Below are positions 16,368 through 24,845 of a stretch of DNA of 64,000 nucleotides, piece by piece. The notes under the pieces were generated by a model. The model was not told the origin of the DNA and searched no databases. It saw only the letters and a list, made by a program, of their open reading frames with translations. Position numbers and translations under genes: made by a program. Source of the stretch: a virus; the IMG/VR virus record IMGVR_UViG_3300017788_001394, positions 39,293 through 103,292 of that record; one strand, 5' to 3'. Position 1 is the stretch's first letter. Each line of letters begins with the position of its first letter.

Positions 16368-16446
16368 ATGTCAAAAACAATTATATAGCAGTAATGTTTT
16401 TAGGACTAATACGATTCGATATCGACATTTTTAAGCAACACATAAT
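16368..16446 (+). pseudogene. Remnant of a third copy of the CLTGL-type gene start
   Basis: ATG 16368 encodes MSKTII followed by a stop, but the next frame reads AVMFLGLIRFDIDIFKQH. The joined sequence resembles the N-termini of the paralogs at 15226 (KVAICLTGLVRN) and 18485 (KKIAIYLTGLIQD). Nothing of the remainder of the gene follows. It looks like a decayed stub left by deletion, although the match is short. Confidence 0.4.
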
Positions 16447-16458
16447 ATGCATATTCTA

Positions 16459-17142
16459 TCATAGTATTAGCTTTGCACAAAAGGATTTTAAATCAGAATC
16501 TGGATAGCTAGCGGGCATTTCAATAATATCGAAATCTTTAAAAAAATCTCTGCTATAAAACATTAACGGAGTAGACTTGTATTTTTCTTTTAATTGACTA
16601 ATAGTCAACTGTTGTCTGTACGCTTGTGTTTCTAAAAAGATATCTTGTGTTTCTATATCTTTAATGTCTGTTATCATGACTACTACGTTTGATATCCTAC
16701 GCATTTGATTTATAACTGATAACGCATAATCGTAATCTGGAAAGTACTGAAATACACTGTTAGATATACAACAATCATAACTGTTACTTTTAATCGACGC
16801 CGTGTTGTTGAAAAAATTATTTTTTTCTATTACTTTATTACAGTATTCGACAAAATACTCACTAATGTCACACCCACCGACATTGATGTTTTTATAGTTT
16901 TTAAAATAATATAGCAATGCCCCATTACCACAACCATACTCAAATATAGAACTAATGTTTCCTACTTCATTTTCTAAGAAATTTATAAAATCATAATATG
17001 ACGACTGATCAATTTTAAAAATCGAACTATGCAGTTTATAACTCGACTCCTTGCTATCAGTTACTGTTAGACTGTGTGTTATTGAATCTGTATTTTTATT
17101 CCACACAAAGTCTTTTTTATTAATTACTTCATTCCAACTCAT
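16459..17142 (-). CDS. Class I SAM-dependent methyltransferase
   Basis: The protein is 227 residues from ATG 17142, one base past the stop of the nucleotidyltransferase gene; the longer frame overlaps that gene and is rejected. SSIFEYGCGNGALLYYFKNY is motif I, VGGCDISEYFVEYCNKV motif II, and YDCCISNSVFQYFPDYDYA the catalytic-side motif IV/V region. The protein is typical of small-molecule methyltransferases in sugar pathways. It forms a unit with the nucleotidyltransferase (17144) and HAD phosphatase (17835), so it may methylate the nucleotide-activated product. The acceptor is unknown. Confidence 0.75.
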   Translation of the reverse strand: MSWNEVINKKDFVWNKNTDSITHSLTVTDSKESSYKLHSSIFKIDQSSYYDFINFLENEVGNISSIFEYGCGNGALLYYFKNYKNINVGGCDISEYFVEYCNKVIEKNNFFNNTASIKSNSYDCCISNSVFQYFPDYDYALSVINQMRRISNVVVMITDIKDIETQDIFLETQAYRQQLTISQLKEKYKSTPLMFYSRDFFKDFDIIEMPASYPDSDLKSFCAKLIL

Positions 17143-17143
17143 T

Positions 17144-17845
17144 TTATGTTTGTTGTAACCAATGTTGCAAATCCTCTGGTGTTCCAATGCCATGCATAGA
17201 TTCAACATTAACTGTTTTAACTGTGCATCCTAATGCAATAGTATAATTAAATACCGGACACAAATAAAACTCGTTATTGAATCTGTCGTTAGCAACAAAC
17301 ATATGATTAGCACTGTGTTTGTATGTTTTCCAAGACTTCCAATAGTAATGCCCTGTCGTTGCACGATCACTTATTGGTTGTTTTTCTGCTACACGTATTA
17401 CATTGCCTGTTGCATCTGTTTCCGCAAAACTCCATTTAGGATCACGTTCTGGGCAATCAAATGTAAGTATTACTCCATCATAATTCATATTATTAACAAA
17501 TAAATTTTTATCCCACGACATTATTTGATCGCAATTAGAAATAAAAACACTATCGTTGTCATTTAAGTGTGCGTCTGCAGTTAACACACTACATGCAGCG
17601 CCTTCAGTTAATGTGTCTAGTTCTACTACTTTAGCATTAGGGTAATAATCTTTTACTGCGTCGACAATATTTTGTTCTTTTCTAATAATAAAAATGTAAT
17701 CATCAAACTCTAAATCTATGTTTTCTACTGCACGAACAAACATAGGTTTACCTTTTACATCTATCAATGGCTTAGGTTGTATATAACCATGAGACTGAAA
17801 CCTAGACCCGTTGCCTGCCATTGGCATTATAAGTTTAAAACTCAT
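17144..17845 (-). CDS. Sugar-phosphate nucleotidyltransferase
   Basis: A 233-residue single-domain GT-A-like nucleotidyltransferase. LIMPMAGNGSRFQSHGYIQPKPLIDV contains the G-x-G-x-R loop and signature lysine (PKPL); FISNCDQIM carries the metal-binding Asp, and the stretch ending GIGTPEDLQHWLQQT is the usual C-terminal end of this family. It activates a sugar or alcohol phosphate with an NTP. It overlaps the HAD gene upstream by 11 bases and abuts the methyltransferase downstream. It resembles the N-terminal half of the 13369-14403 fusion in function, but the sequences are clearly distinct. Confidence 0.85.
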   Translation of the reverse strand: MSFKLIMPMAGNGSRFQSHGYIQPKPLIDVKGKPMFVRAVENIDLEFDDYIFIIRKEQNIVDAVKDYYPNAKVVELDTLTEGAACSVLTADAHLNDNDSVFISNCDQIMSWDKNLFVNNMNYDGVILTFDCPERDPKWSFAETDATGNVIRVAEKQPISDRATTGHYYWKSWKTYKHSANHMFVANDRFNNEFYLCPVFNYTIALGCTVKTVNVESMHGIGTPEDLQHWLQQT

Positions 17846-18407
17846 ATAACTTCTCTATTAAGTCTTTACTATCAGCAACTGCTATTACAGTTGCCCCTGT
17901 TAACATTGCACCTTCTATCCCCACGAGACTGTCTTCGAATATTACAGTATTAGAAGGTGTGTTATTTGTTATTCTCATGCACTCATTATACATCCACGGG
18001 TTAGGTTTAGCGGGACCATAGTCACGTGTATAAACACATTCGAACTGCCATAATTGCAAAATATTCATACATTTAAAAACAAACTCACTACGGCTATTAC
18101 TTGCTAAACACAATTTATATTTGGTGTATAATCTAGTAAAGTGATCTGCTAACTCTTTATTATACTTTACATACTCATTGATGTGAGCTCGTGTATGTTC
18201 TTTTTTTAAATCATCAACAGCTATTGTAACATCGTAGCCTTTATTTTGCAAATATTTTATTTTAGCAGTAGTAGGCAATCCCTCTACTTCTTCGTCAGCA
18301 TATGTTATACCCGGACACTGATGTGTCACCGCCCATCTGAATCCGTCTTGATGTAACTTTTTACAGTCTACTAACGTTCCGTCTAAGTCAAATATTAATG
18401 TTTTCAT
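17835..18407 (-). CDS. HAD-superfamily phosphatase (beta-phosphoglucomutase-like)
   Basis: The protein is 190 residues from ATG 18407 (MKTLIFDLDGTLVD); an upstream TTG/ATT extension of 24 codons is AT-rich and not protein-like. Motifs: DLDGT nucleophile (D8 and D10), LASNSRSEF as motif II, GPAKPNPWMYN with the motif III lysine, and VIFEDSLVGIEGAMLTGA as motif IV. A helical cap sits between motifs I and II, as in the PGMB subgroup. It would dephosphorylate or isomerise a sugar phosphate feeding the nucleotidyltransferase that overlaps it. A GATAAATAT box ends seven bases before the start codon, and no Shine-Dalgarno sequence is visible. Confidence 0.85.
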   Translation of the reverse strand: MKTLIFDLDGTLVDCKKLHQDGFRWAVTHQCPGITYADEEVEGLPTTAKIKYLQNKGYDVTIAVDDLKKEHTRAHINEYVKYNKELADHFTRLYTKYKLCLASNSRSEFVFKCMNILQLWQFECVYTRDYGPAKPNPWMYNECMRITNNTPSNTVIFEDSLVGIEGAMLTGATVIAVADSKDLIEKLYEF

Positions 18408-18413
18408 AAAAAA

Positions 18414-18422
18414 ATATTTATC
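18414..18422 (-). promoter_or_regulatory. Late promoter box GATAAATAT close to a start codon
   Basis: On the minus strand GATAAATAT is followed by a T run and ATG 18407 only six bases later. With initiation about six bases past the box, the transcript would begin at or next to the ATG. Confidence 0.5.
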
Positions 18423-18484
18423 TTGGTTAAATACTATTTTAATTATAAAAATACATTTTATTAAAGAATTGATTATCATAAATT

Positions 18485-19657
18485 ATGAAAAAAATTGCAA
18501 TTTATCTGACAGGACTGATCCAGGATCGAACACATGTGTTGCCTCATGTTAAGCAATCATTTGATTACATTGCTAAAGCCTTAGATTTAGAAATAGATTA
18601 CTATTGCCATTTTTGGGATACTTCAGTTCGTTATCCTTATACCATTGACGATACTGATTTAATAGTTGGTGTATCTTGTGAGAATAAAGAAAATATATCA
18701 ACTTGCATTGAAGTTTTTAATCCTGTTAATTATACTGTTGCATCATTTATGGATTATTTTCCACATTTTTTAAAAATTGTCAGCGTTGATCCCCATAATA
18801 CAGAAGGTTATTGTAACATTGAACATTTTTTTACATTTACATTCGATAATTTTGACATCAATTCAATAACAAATGTTGTGATAGATAAAAACTTTTTTTT
18901 AAATAACGAGTTGAACGGAATTGAAAATGCAGGGCATATATTTAATCAGTGGTGGGAACTGCATACATTATGGAGTACATTTGTATTAGAAGCATCTCAA
19001 GGCATTTCAATGTCAAACTGTAACAAAATGATAGTATCATCTGGAAAACAGTACGATGCTTGTTTTAAATCGAGATACGATTTGTTATTTAATTATAGTG
19101 ACTTAGATTTCTTAAACATCTTCAATAGTATATTAGAGTTAGCTGAACGTAATACGGATAGTGTTATTTTAGAATCGGTGTGGTTCAGGCCACCACCTCA
19201 TCATGAGGTGTTGGAATCTTGTTTTCCACATCAACTACAAATCGACAATGCAATCGACATACATGAGTTTGGTTGCACGTCAGATTTTTGGTGGGCACAC
19301 GATATGTCGACAGCACAGAAACTAGCAAATTCTCTATTAGATGATTACTGTAGTTCAATGGTGTTGCGTACAGCTAAATGGAACTCTCAACATGCGTATT
19401 ACTACAGGGCATTTAGAAAATCCAATTTAGTTGTTCGATGTCCTGCCGGGAAGTTGTCTACAGGTATAATCAGAAGTAATGTAGAAATACCAAAAAATTA
19501 TCATCTTAACACTACAGCGCATTTTACTTTACTAAATAATCAATTTCTAAATCGTGATAAAAGTGACGATTCTGAAAAATGTTATCATAGATCAGGAATA
19601 ACTGCAAAATATTACACTATAGGTCAATTTAACTTTGACATATTTAAGAAAAAATAA
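18485..19657 (+). CDS. CLSG/YLTGL-type polysaccharide-locus protein, possibly glycosyltransferase-like
   Basis: The protein has 390 residues and is the intact member of a three-copy family (see 15226 and 16368). The N-terminal strand KKIAIYLTGLIQDR, then DYYCHFWDTS, a central YDACFKSRYDLLF and CTSDFWWAHD recall proteins of surface-polysaccharide loci that start with a (C/Y)L(S/T)G strand and contain R(Y/P)DLLF. The SRYDLLF motif could play the DxD-like role, but no standard catalytic set is provable. No membrane segments. It begins the large plus-strand operon that contains the 2OG oxygenase and the twitch radical SAM genes. Confidence 0.5.
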   Translation: MKKIAIYLTGLIQDRTHVLPHVKQSFDYIAKALDLEIDYYCHFWDTSVRYPYTIDDTDLIVGVSCENKENISTCIEVFNPVNYTVASFMDYFPHFLKIVSVDPHNTEGYCNIEHFFTFTFDNFDINSITNVVIDKNFFLNNELNGIENAGHIFNQWWELHTLWSTFVLEASQGISMSNCNKMIVSSGKQYDACFKSRYDLLFNYSDLDFLNIFNSILELAERNTDSVILESVWFRPPPHHEVLESCFPHQLQIDNAIDIHEFGCTSDFWWAHDMSTAQKLANSLLDDYCSSMVLRTAKWNSQHAYYYRAFRKSNLVVRCPAGKLSTGIIRSNVEIPKNYHLNTTAHFTLLNNQFLNRDKSDDSEKCYHRSGITAKYYTIGQFNFDIFKKK

Positions 19658-19661
19658 ATAC
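19653..19661 (+). promoter_or_regulatory. Late promoter-like box AATAAATAC overlapping a stop codon
   Basis: AATAAATAC contains the TAA stop (19655-19657) of the previous gene and is followed by AAAAGGA and ATG 19686. This repeats the arrangement at 11451 and 42007, where a TAAATA box is built over a TAA stop. Confidence 0.4.
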
Positions 19662-19685
19662 TATTTTAAAAGGAATCATGACATT

Positions 19686-20297
19686 ATGTTATCATCTGTT
19701 AAGTCGCATGTTGTTGAATCATTGCGAAATACTGTGATTGAGTTCAACAACTACGAATATTTGTGCATTAAAAATTTGTTTCCGGAAGATTTTTACAACG
19801 AGCTGAAATCATTATCGATGCAAGAAGCAAGTAAACGAGTCCATGAAGTTTTTATTAACGAAGGCTTTGTTAATTTATTATTTGAAAAATTTAATAAAAG
19901 TCCGAAACGTAGCACGTTAATTAAAAGTATATATGCATTCTGGCAGCAGCATGGTGTTGGGTATACACTTAAACCACATGTTGATAGCTTTCCCCGAGTG
20001 TTTACAATGACTGTGTATCTCGCCGATAACGACAATACTCCTAATGCTGGTACAGCAGTGTATGATGTTAATAGAAGCACTAAGGAGTATAAAACCATTG
20101 GAATGATGCCGTATTTGCGTAATAGCTGTATGATTATTTGTCCGTATGATAACTTAACATGGCATGGCGTAGATATGTTAGTCGACGACATAAAAAGAGA
20201 TAGTATTGTTGTTGTGTTTAGCGCACAAGAATGGAACGAAACCCAAATGCATTATGCAGATTGGAAGCCAGGAGTAACAGTTAATTATGGGATTTAG
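19686..20297 (+). CDS. 2OG-Fe(II) dioxygenase (prolyl-hydroxylase-like)
   Basis: The protein has 203 residues from ATG 19686, with AAAAGGA upstream; a 17-codon N-terminal extension overlaps the previous gene and lacks its own ribosome-binding site. LKPHVDSFPRVFTMTVYLAD gives the HxD iron ligands, followed by the second histidine in LTWHGVDM and the 2-oxoglutarate-binding arginine in DIKRDSIVVVFS. This is the double-stranded beta-helix arrangement HxD...H...R of small phage oxygenases. It would hydroxylate a protein, nucleotide or glycan precursor with O2 and 2-oxoglutarate. The gene overlaps the next by 11 bases. Confidence 0.82.
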   Translation: MLSSVKSHVVESLRNTVIEFNNYEYLCIKNLFPEDFYNELKSLSMQEASKRVHEVFINEGFVNLLFEKFNKSPKRSTLIKSIYAFWQQHGVGYTLKPHVDSFPRVFTMTVYLADNDNTPNAGTAVYDVNRSTKEYKTIGMMPYLRNSCMIICPYDNLTWHGVDMLVDDIKRDSIVVVFSAQEWNETQMHYADWKPGVTVNYGI

Positions 20298-20844
20298 TAA
20301 TAGTAGACAATACTTAGAGAAGTATAAAAATCTTAAAGACGGTTATTACGAATATCTAATAAATGGCACCACTCGTAACTTATATACTAAATTTGAAGAT
20401 AATAGTGGTTGGATTCAAGTTGTAGTAGTTGACTGGAATAACAGAGATCATGTTAATCGTGATGAAATAGTAAATGTTAAATTAAACGACCATGACATAA
20501 ACTTCTTGCGGTCTGACATATTCGATTATAATATAATGGCTAGTGCCGAGATCTTTAAGGAACCATTCAATGAATGGATACGCTATCCACACAACATGTA
20601 TGTTCACAAATCAATGATTGAATTTAATAGTATTTCGCTAGCATCAGATACTCCTAACAGTAATCTAGTTAGTATTGACTTAAACGCACCACCACTTGCA
20701 ATATACCAAGATACTCAAGACATTGGGTTCGGCGGCGGCAGCAGTGGTATAGGAGATACATTTTTTGCATATAGCAGAGAAGGACGTAACGGATTAGTTC
20801 AAAGTTTTTGCGGACCTGCAAGAGGTGCTGTATACGTTAGATGA
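20287..20844 (+). CDS. Unknown protein coupled to a radical SAM gene
   Basis: A 185-residue protein with no recognised domain. The N-terminal half is rich in aromatic and charged residues (YLEKYKNLKDGYYEYL, WIQVVVVDWNNRDHV). The C-terminal part has IGFGGGSSGIGDTFFAYS, then REGRNGLVQSFCGPARGAVYV, a glycine-rich segment with a lone cysteine. It overlaps the 2OG oxygenase upstream by 11 bases and the radical SAM gene downstream by four (ATGA). This tight coupling makes it a candidate partner or substrate of those enzymes, but it could equally be a structural or enzymatic protein of unknown family. Confidence 0.5.
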   Translation: MGFSNSRQYLEKYKNLKDGYYEYLINGTTRNLYTKFEDNSGWIQVVVVDWNNRDHVNRDEIVNVKLNDHDINFLRSDIFDYNIMASAEIFKEPFNEWIRYPHNMYVHKSMIEFNSISLASDTPNSNLVSIDLNAPPLAIYQDTQDIGFGGGSSGIGDTFFAYSREGRNGLVQSFCGPARGAVYVR

Positions 20845-22010
20845 CTAAAATATTTTGCCCGCATGTTTATAATGCATTGGAGATATCCACAATCGGTAAA
20901 TTTAAGCCTTGCTGTATATCTAGTAAAACATTTAAAAACAACAGTAATGTTGATTTTTTTGCTAGTAAATCAACATTGAATGATGTATATCACAGCGATG
21001 ATAGAAAAGATTTCATTGATAACTTTGACGAATATTTCCCTACAGAATGCAGTCAATGCTATCAAGTTGAAGCAAGTGGCGGAGAAAGTAAACGGCTCAG
21101 GGAAATCAAATACTGGGAATTATATTACAACGGTATTGAACATGTACCTGAATTTACAAAAAGCCAAAGTCTTGAGGTACTGGATTTAAAATTAGGCAAC
21201 ACCTGTAACTTAGCATGTGCTACGTGTGATTCATATAGTAGTAGTAAGTGGAATAGCCTGTTTAAGGAATTTAACAGCGGGTTTGAAACTACTGTTACAC
21301 GCTGGCAAGACGATGATAAGTTCTGGAATGATTTGGTATTAAATCTGTCTAATATTAAGAAAATTGAACTAGCAGGCGGAGAACCGTTTTTAAATAAAAA
21401 ACAAAAGATCATGTTAAAATTTCTAGTAGACAACGACCTAGCTAAGGACATCGACATTACATGGATTACTAACTGCACACAGTACGACGAAGAAGTAATT
21501 AGTCTGTTTAAACACTTTAAACTTGTGCGAGTTATGATTAGTTTAGACAACACAGGTAAACAATTCGAGTATATGCGATATCCTGCTGTATGGGATGATA
21601 GTTATCAAATCTTTTTAAAGTTTTTAGAACTTAAAAATGCAAATTTAATTAACTTAGGAATTAGTCATACTATTAGCTTGCTTAACATATATCATTTGCC
21701 TGATATGTGGGAATTTGCAAGAAAACATAAAGTAATGTTGTTTAACAACTTAGTTATGTGGCCATTCCATTGTAGAAATTTACCAGAGGATTTCAAGCAA
21801 ACAGTTAAAGCCAGACTGGAAGCAGTAAGCGACTCTAGTTACCAGCTTAATCCAGCCAATGGTAAAAACAGTTGGCTAGTAGAATTTATGTTGCAATCCA
21901 ACGAAAATGATAGTATAATGGAAAGAATGAAGGCTCATTTGAGATTTGTTAACAGGACCAGGCAGGACTTGTTTGAAGATGCGTTTCCTGAACTAGCAAG
22001 TATTTTATAA
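20841..22010 (+). CDS. Twitch-domain radical SAM protein
   Basis: The protein has 389 residues. Four cysteines that could bind an auxiliary cluster come first: C6 (IFCPHVY), C24-C25 (FKPCCIS) and a CxxC at C70/C73 (ECSQCYQ). The radical SAM core follows, with CX3CX2C at C122, C126 and C129 (GNTCNLACATCD), then ELAGGEPFL (the GGEP SAM contact) and a VMISLDNTGKQFEYMRYP barrel segment. In this copy the N-terminal PW after the first Cys is replaced by HVY. Related proteins are annotated as twitch-domain radical SAM proteins in marine phages. The substrate is not known. The start codon overlaps the unknown 20287 gene. Confidence 0.88.
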   Translation: MTKIFCPHVYNALEISTIGKFKPCCISSKTFKNNSNVDFFASKSTLNDVYHSDDRKDFIDNFDEYFPTECSQCYQVEASGGESKRLREIKYWELYYNGIEHVPEFTKSQSLEVLDLKLGNTCNLACATCDSYSSSKWNSLFKEFNSGFETTVTRWQDDDKFWNDLVLNLSNIKKIELAGGEPFLNKKQKIMLKFLVDNDLAKDIDITWITNCTQYDEEVISLFKHFKLVRVMISLDNTGKQFEYMRYPAVWDDSYQIFLKFLELKNANLINLGISHTISLLNIYHLPDMWEFARKHKVMLFNNLVMWPFHCRNLPEDFKQTVKARLEAVSDSSYQLNPANGKNSWLVEFMLQSNENDSIMERMKAHLRFVNRTRQDLFEDAFPELASIL

Positions 22011-22012
22011 AC

Positions 22013-22870
22013 ATGAAAGAAAGAAAATATATAAATTGGCGCAGCGGTATTAAACGTAGAATTTTAATAATAGGCGATCAAAATCTATTAGGTGACTACA
22101 GTTTAGAAGGTAAACTCGTAGGTTATAAAAGCTGGGCATGGCATTTAAAAAAACAACTTAACGAAGATCATCATATCTATACTTTACCGTTACCTAATTG
22201 CAGTTTTACACAAGTAAATGCAATATTAGAATATCTCAGAGATAGTGGTCTTCTTGATATCTTTACCCATTGTATTGTCAGTTTACCTGCAGATAACAGT
22301 CAAACATTGTTTACATCAGACGCTGACGGTTATTTTAACGCACTGTCCACTTTTATATTAACCGATCGTTTCTTAAAATATGATTTATATGATGGCAAAG
22401 AACTGTATGATAGATTCTTAGAACCACATATTATGTCAACAAGTGCATCATATTCTAAAAACAATTTAGATAATAGTGTTAGTTATTCGGTTTTTAACAA
22501 ACATTTATTCTCTGTAAATTACGCCATGTTATTAGATATATTGAAGTCGAGTAATGTTGTTCCAATATTATTTGATCTTGAATCAAGGCCAGTTGCACAA
22601 TATCAACAAATTCACACAATAAGAAAACGAGAAGATTTAAATCTATACCCCAACAATTCGTATGCATTTACCGAACCCGACGGTGTATACTGGTCAGCTA
22701 TAGAGATGATAAAGTGCATCGATTTTGATAGAGACTTTAATATCAACAATAACAACACATTCACCGCCGACGACCAATGGGTTCTTGCTAAAACATTGTA
22801 CAAAGTTTTAGCTGATAAACTAATACTTGATTGGATAATAGAGGATAAAAAAAAAAAAGGTAAATCATAA
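22013..22870 (+). CDS. SGNH-like paralog with degenerate motifs
   Basis: A 285-residue protein. It is paralogous to the next gene: both have an IIG/CIG strand near the N-terminus, a YKSWAWHL or NESWAWHL segment, YTLPLP or YTLPSP, and a late PILFD or PIIFD strand. In this copy the GCSH loop of the neighbour is replaced by GDQNLLG and the C-terminal GGHFN is absent, so the probable nucleophile and base of an SGNH-type esterase are missing. It may be a non-catalytic partner. The C-terminus ends in DKKKKGKS, encoded by a run of 12 A (22847-22858). Confidence 0.5.
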   Translation: MKERKYINWRSGIKRRILIIGDQNLLGDYSLEGKLVGYKSWAWHLKKQLNEDHHIYTLPLPNCSFTQVNAILEYLRDSGLLDIFTHCIVSLPADNSQTLFTSDADGYFNALSTFILTDRFLKYDLYDGKELYDRFLEPHIMSTSASYSKNNLDNSVSYSVFNKHLFSVNYAMLLDILKSSNVVPILFDLESRPVAQYQQIHTIRKREDLNLYPNNSYAFTEPDGVYWSAIEMIKCIDFDRDFNINNNNTFTADDQWVLAKTLYKVLADKLILDWIIEDKKKKGKS

Positions 22871-23680
22871 ATGAAAGATAAAGTATTGTGTATAGGATGC
22901 AGCCATTTAGCAGGTGCATACGATAAAGATGATATAGTCGTTAGCAACGAGTCATGGGCTTGGCATTTATGGAAACGTAGAGGAAAGAATGAAATTTTTT
23001 ATACGTTGCCAAGCCCAGGTCAAGGTCTGATGCAGTATGGTGCATTAATAGAAACTCTAAAAAATAAAAACAAACTAAGTCAATTTAAGTATGCCATAAT
23101 ACAGTTAACATCCGAACCTAGAATTAATTGGTATGGCGGGTTACCTCAAAATTATTATTTTTCAATATTGCCACACTTTGTTGATAACAATGAAAATGGG
23201 TTTAACGATGGACAAACAATGTATACTAAGTATGCAAGAAGTATTGTATTATCATCTGACTTTAGAAAAATGTACGAAATACACGAAGGAAAATTTGTTT
23301 CTCCGGATTCTAAAAATGCTTGGTTGGATATTAGCGAACAGCTTTATGAGTCATTTAATAAAAGTGTACTGTCGCAATCATTATTTCCTATCTATATGAA
23401 ATATATTACTGATACGTTAAAAGAACACAATATAACGCCAATCATATTCGATTGGTGGGGTAAAACGGTCGAACAATGGCAATTGATTGATAATCTGAAT
23501 ATACATGATAATATATTGTTTGTCAGGAAATCTATTAAACAGATTCTAATAGATAACAATTTGTGGAACAGAGAAGAGCAAAGTATCGGTGGTCACTTTA
23601 ACAGTATTCAAAATAAAGCTGTTACGAAATTTTTGCATAAAGAAATTATTGAAAAAGGTTTAATGCCTGACTATGAATGA
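22871..23680 (+). CDS. SGNH/GDSL-like hydrolase candidate
   Basis: The protein has 269 residues and starts one base after the previous stop, with AAGG ten bases upstream. KVLCIGCSHLAGAY is a strand followed by GCSH, a GxS-like nucleophile loop; YAIIQLTSEPR could be block III, and GGHFNSIQNKAVTKFL near the C-terminus fits the block V His-containing motif. This is the pattern of SGNH-fold esterases and O-acetylesterases or transferases seen in glycan loci. Homology to the classic families is distant. It forms a tandem duplicate with the preceding gene and overlaps the next radical SAM gene by eight bases. Confidence 0.5.
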   Translation: MKDKVLCIGCSHLAGAYDKDDIVVSNESWAWHLWKRRGKNEIFYTLPSPGQGLMQYGALIETLKNKNKLSQFKYAIIQLTSEPRINWYGGLPQNYYFSILPHFVDNNENGFNDGQTMYTKYARSIVLSSDFRKMYEIHEGKFVSPDSKNAWLDISEQLYESFNKSVLSQSLFPIYMKYITDTLKEHNITPIIFDWWGKTVEQWQLIDNLNIHDNILFVRKSIKQILIDNNLWNREEQSIGGHFNSIQNKAVTKFLHKEIIEKGLMPDYE

Positions 23681-24845
23681 ATCCTTTTGTGTTGCACCAT
23701 GGCTACACATGCATGTAGAACCAACTGGCGATGTTCAACTGTGTTGTGCAAGCAATTGGAAACATGATTTCAACCGTAGCTTAGGAAACTTAAACGATGC
23801 ATCTCCGTTAGAAATATGGAACAATGAACAATATAGATATGTAAGAGCAAACATGATTAAAGGCAATATGTTAAAAAAATATTGCAGTCCGTGTTATCTT
23901 AGAGAAAATGGTGCAGTTAATCAAACCGAACGTCAACGACTTAATAAGGAATTTCCTTTAGGTTATGAACTAGCTAAAGAAACAAATGCAGATGGCAGTT
24001 TAAACAAGTTAGACATACGATATCTCGACATACGTTTTAATAATTTATGTAATTTAAAATGCAGGACATGTGGCCCAGACTGGAGCACAAGTTGGGCAAA
24101 CGAGATGGGTATTGAAAAACCATTGCACTATAATAACTCCTGGAAAAAACTAATACCGTATCTGGGCAATTTAGAAAAAGTATATTTTGCAGGAGGTGAG
24201 CCAATGATGACCGCAGAGCATTATGATTTCTTAGAGTTACTATTAGATACAAACCCTAATGTAGAATTACTATACACTAGTAATTTTACAAGATTGGAAC
24301 TCAAGGGCAGACATGTAATGGACTATTGGCCAAGGTTTAAACTTGTAAATGCAGTAGCTAGTATTGACCATTGCAATGAATACGCAAGTTATGTCAGAAC
24401 TGGAAGTGATTATAACGTAGTCAAGAATAACTTTTTAGAAATAAAAAATCAAAATTTACACAATGTTAGAGCAGGTGTAACTAGTGTACTAAGTTTGTAT
24501 AATATTACTAAAATAGGTAGCTTCATAACACAGTTGTTTGAAGATAAAATTTTAGATAATATGGATCAAATTGTTTTCAACCTATTAGTAAACCCTAATT
24601 ATCAAAACGCTTTGATTATGCCAGAAGAATCGTTGCCTACGGCATTGAATAGTATCGAATTATGTGAACAGTATTTGCATAATTTAGTAATAGATTCATC
24701 TAAGTTAAATAATATTAAAGAATGGTTAACTAATAATCATAATTATGATGAAACTTTATTTAAAAAATTTATCTACTATAATAAAGAATTAGATCGTAAA
24801 CGTAATACAAACTTTGAGTTGTTATATTCGGAGTATAATGTGTGA
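23673..24845 (+). CDS. Twitch-domain radical SAM protein
   Basis: The protein has 390 residues. SFCVAPWLHMHVEPTGDVQLCC (C6, C24, C25) with the CSPC pair C71/C74 forms the N-terminal twitch motif, and FNNLCNLKCRTCG (C126, C130, C133) is the radical SAM site. VYFAGGEPMM supplies the GGEP SAM contact, and AVASIDHCNEYASYVRTGSD is a late barrel segment. The order auxiliary-cluster first, barrel second is reversed relative to SPASM enzymes. The gene overlaps the SGNH-like gene by eight bases and its stop overlaps the next ATG by one base, so three proteins are probably made in fixed ratio. Confidence 0.9.
   Translation: MNESFCVAPWLHMHVEPTGDVQLCCASNWKHDFNRSLGNLNDASPLEIWNNEQYRYVRANMIKGNMLKKYCSPCYLRENGAVNQTERQRLNKEFPLGYELAKETNADGSLNKLDIRYLDIRFNNLCNLKCRTCGPDWSTSWANEMGIEKPLHYNNSWKKLIPYLGNLEKVYFAGGEPMMTAEHYDFLELLLDTNPNVELLYTSNFTRLELKGRHVMDYWPRFKLVNAVASIDHCNEYASYVRTGSDYNVVKNNFLEIKNQNLHNVRAGVTSVLSLYNITKIGSFITQLFEDKILDNMDQIVFNLLVNPNYQNALIMPEESLPTALNSIELCEQYLHNLVIDSSKLNNIKEWLTNNHNYDETLFKKFIYYNKELDRKRNTNFELLYSEYNV

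Noticed and set aside
16352-16458. A functional gene between the frameshifted gene and the methyltransferase
   Set aside because: Only a short stub with stops in each frame is present; recorded as a vestige.
18408-18479. 24-codon N-terminal extension of the HAD gene
   Set aside because: Isoleucine/lysine/phenylalanine-rich translation of AT-rich intergenic DNA; MKTLIFDLDGT is the expected start of the family.
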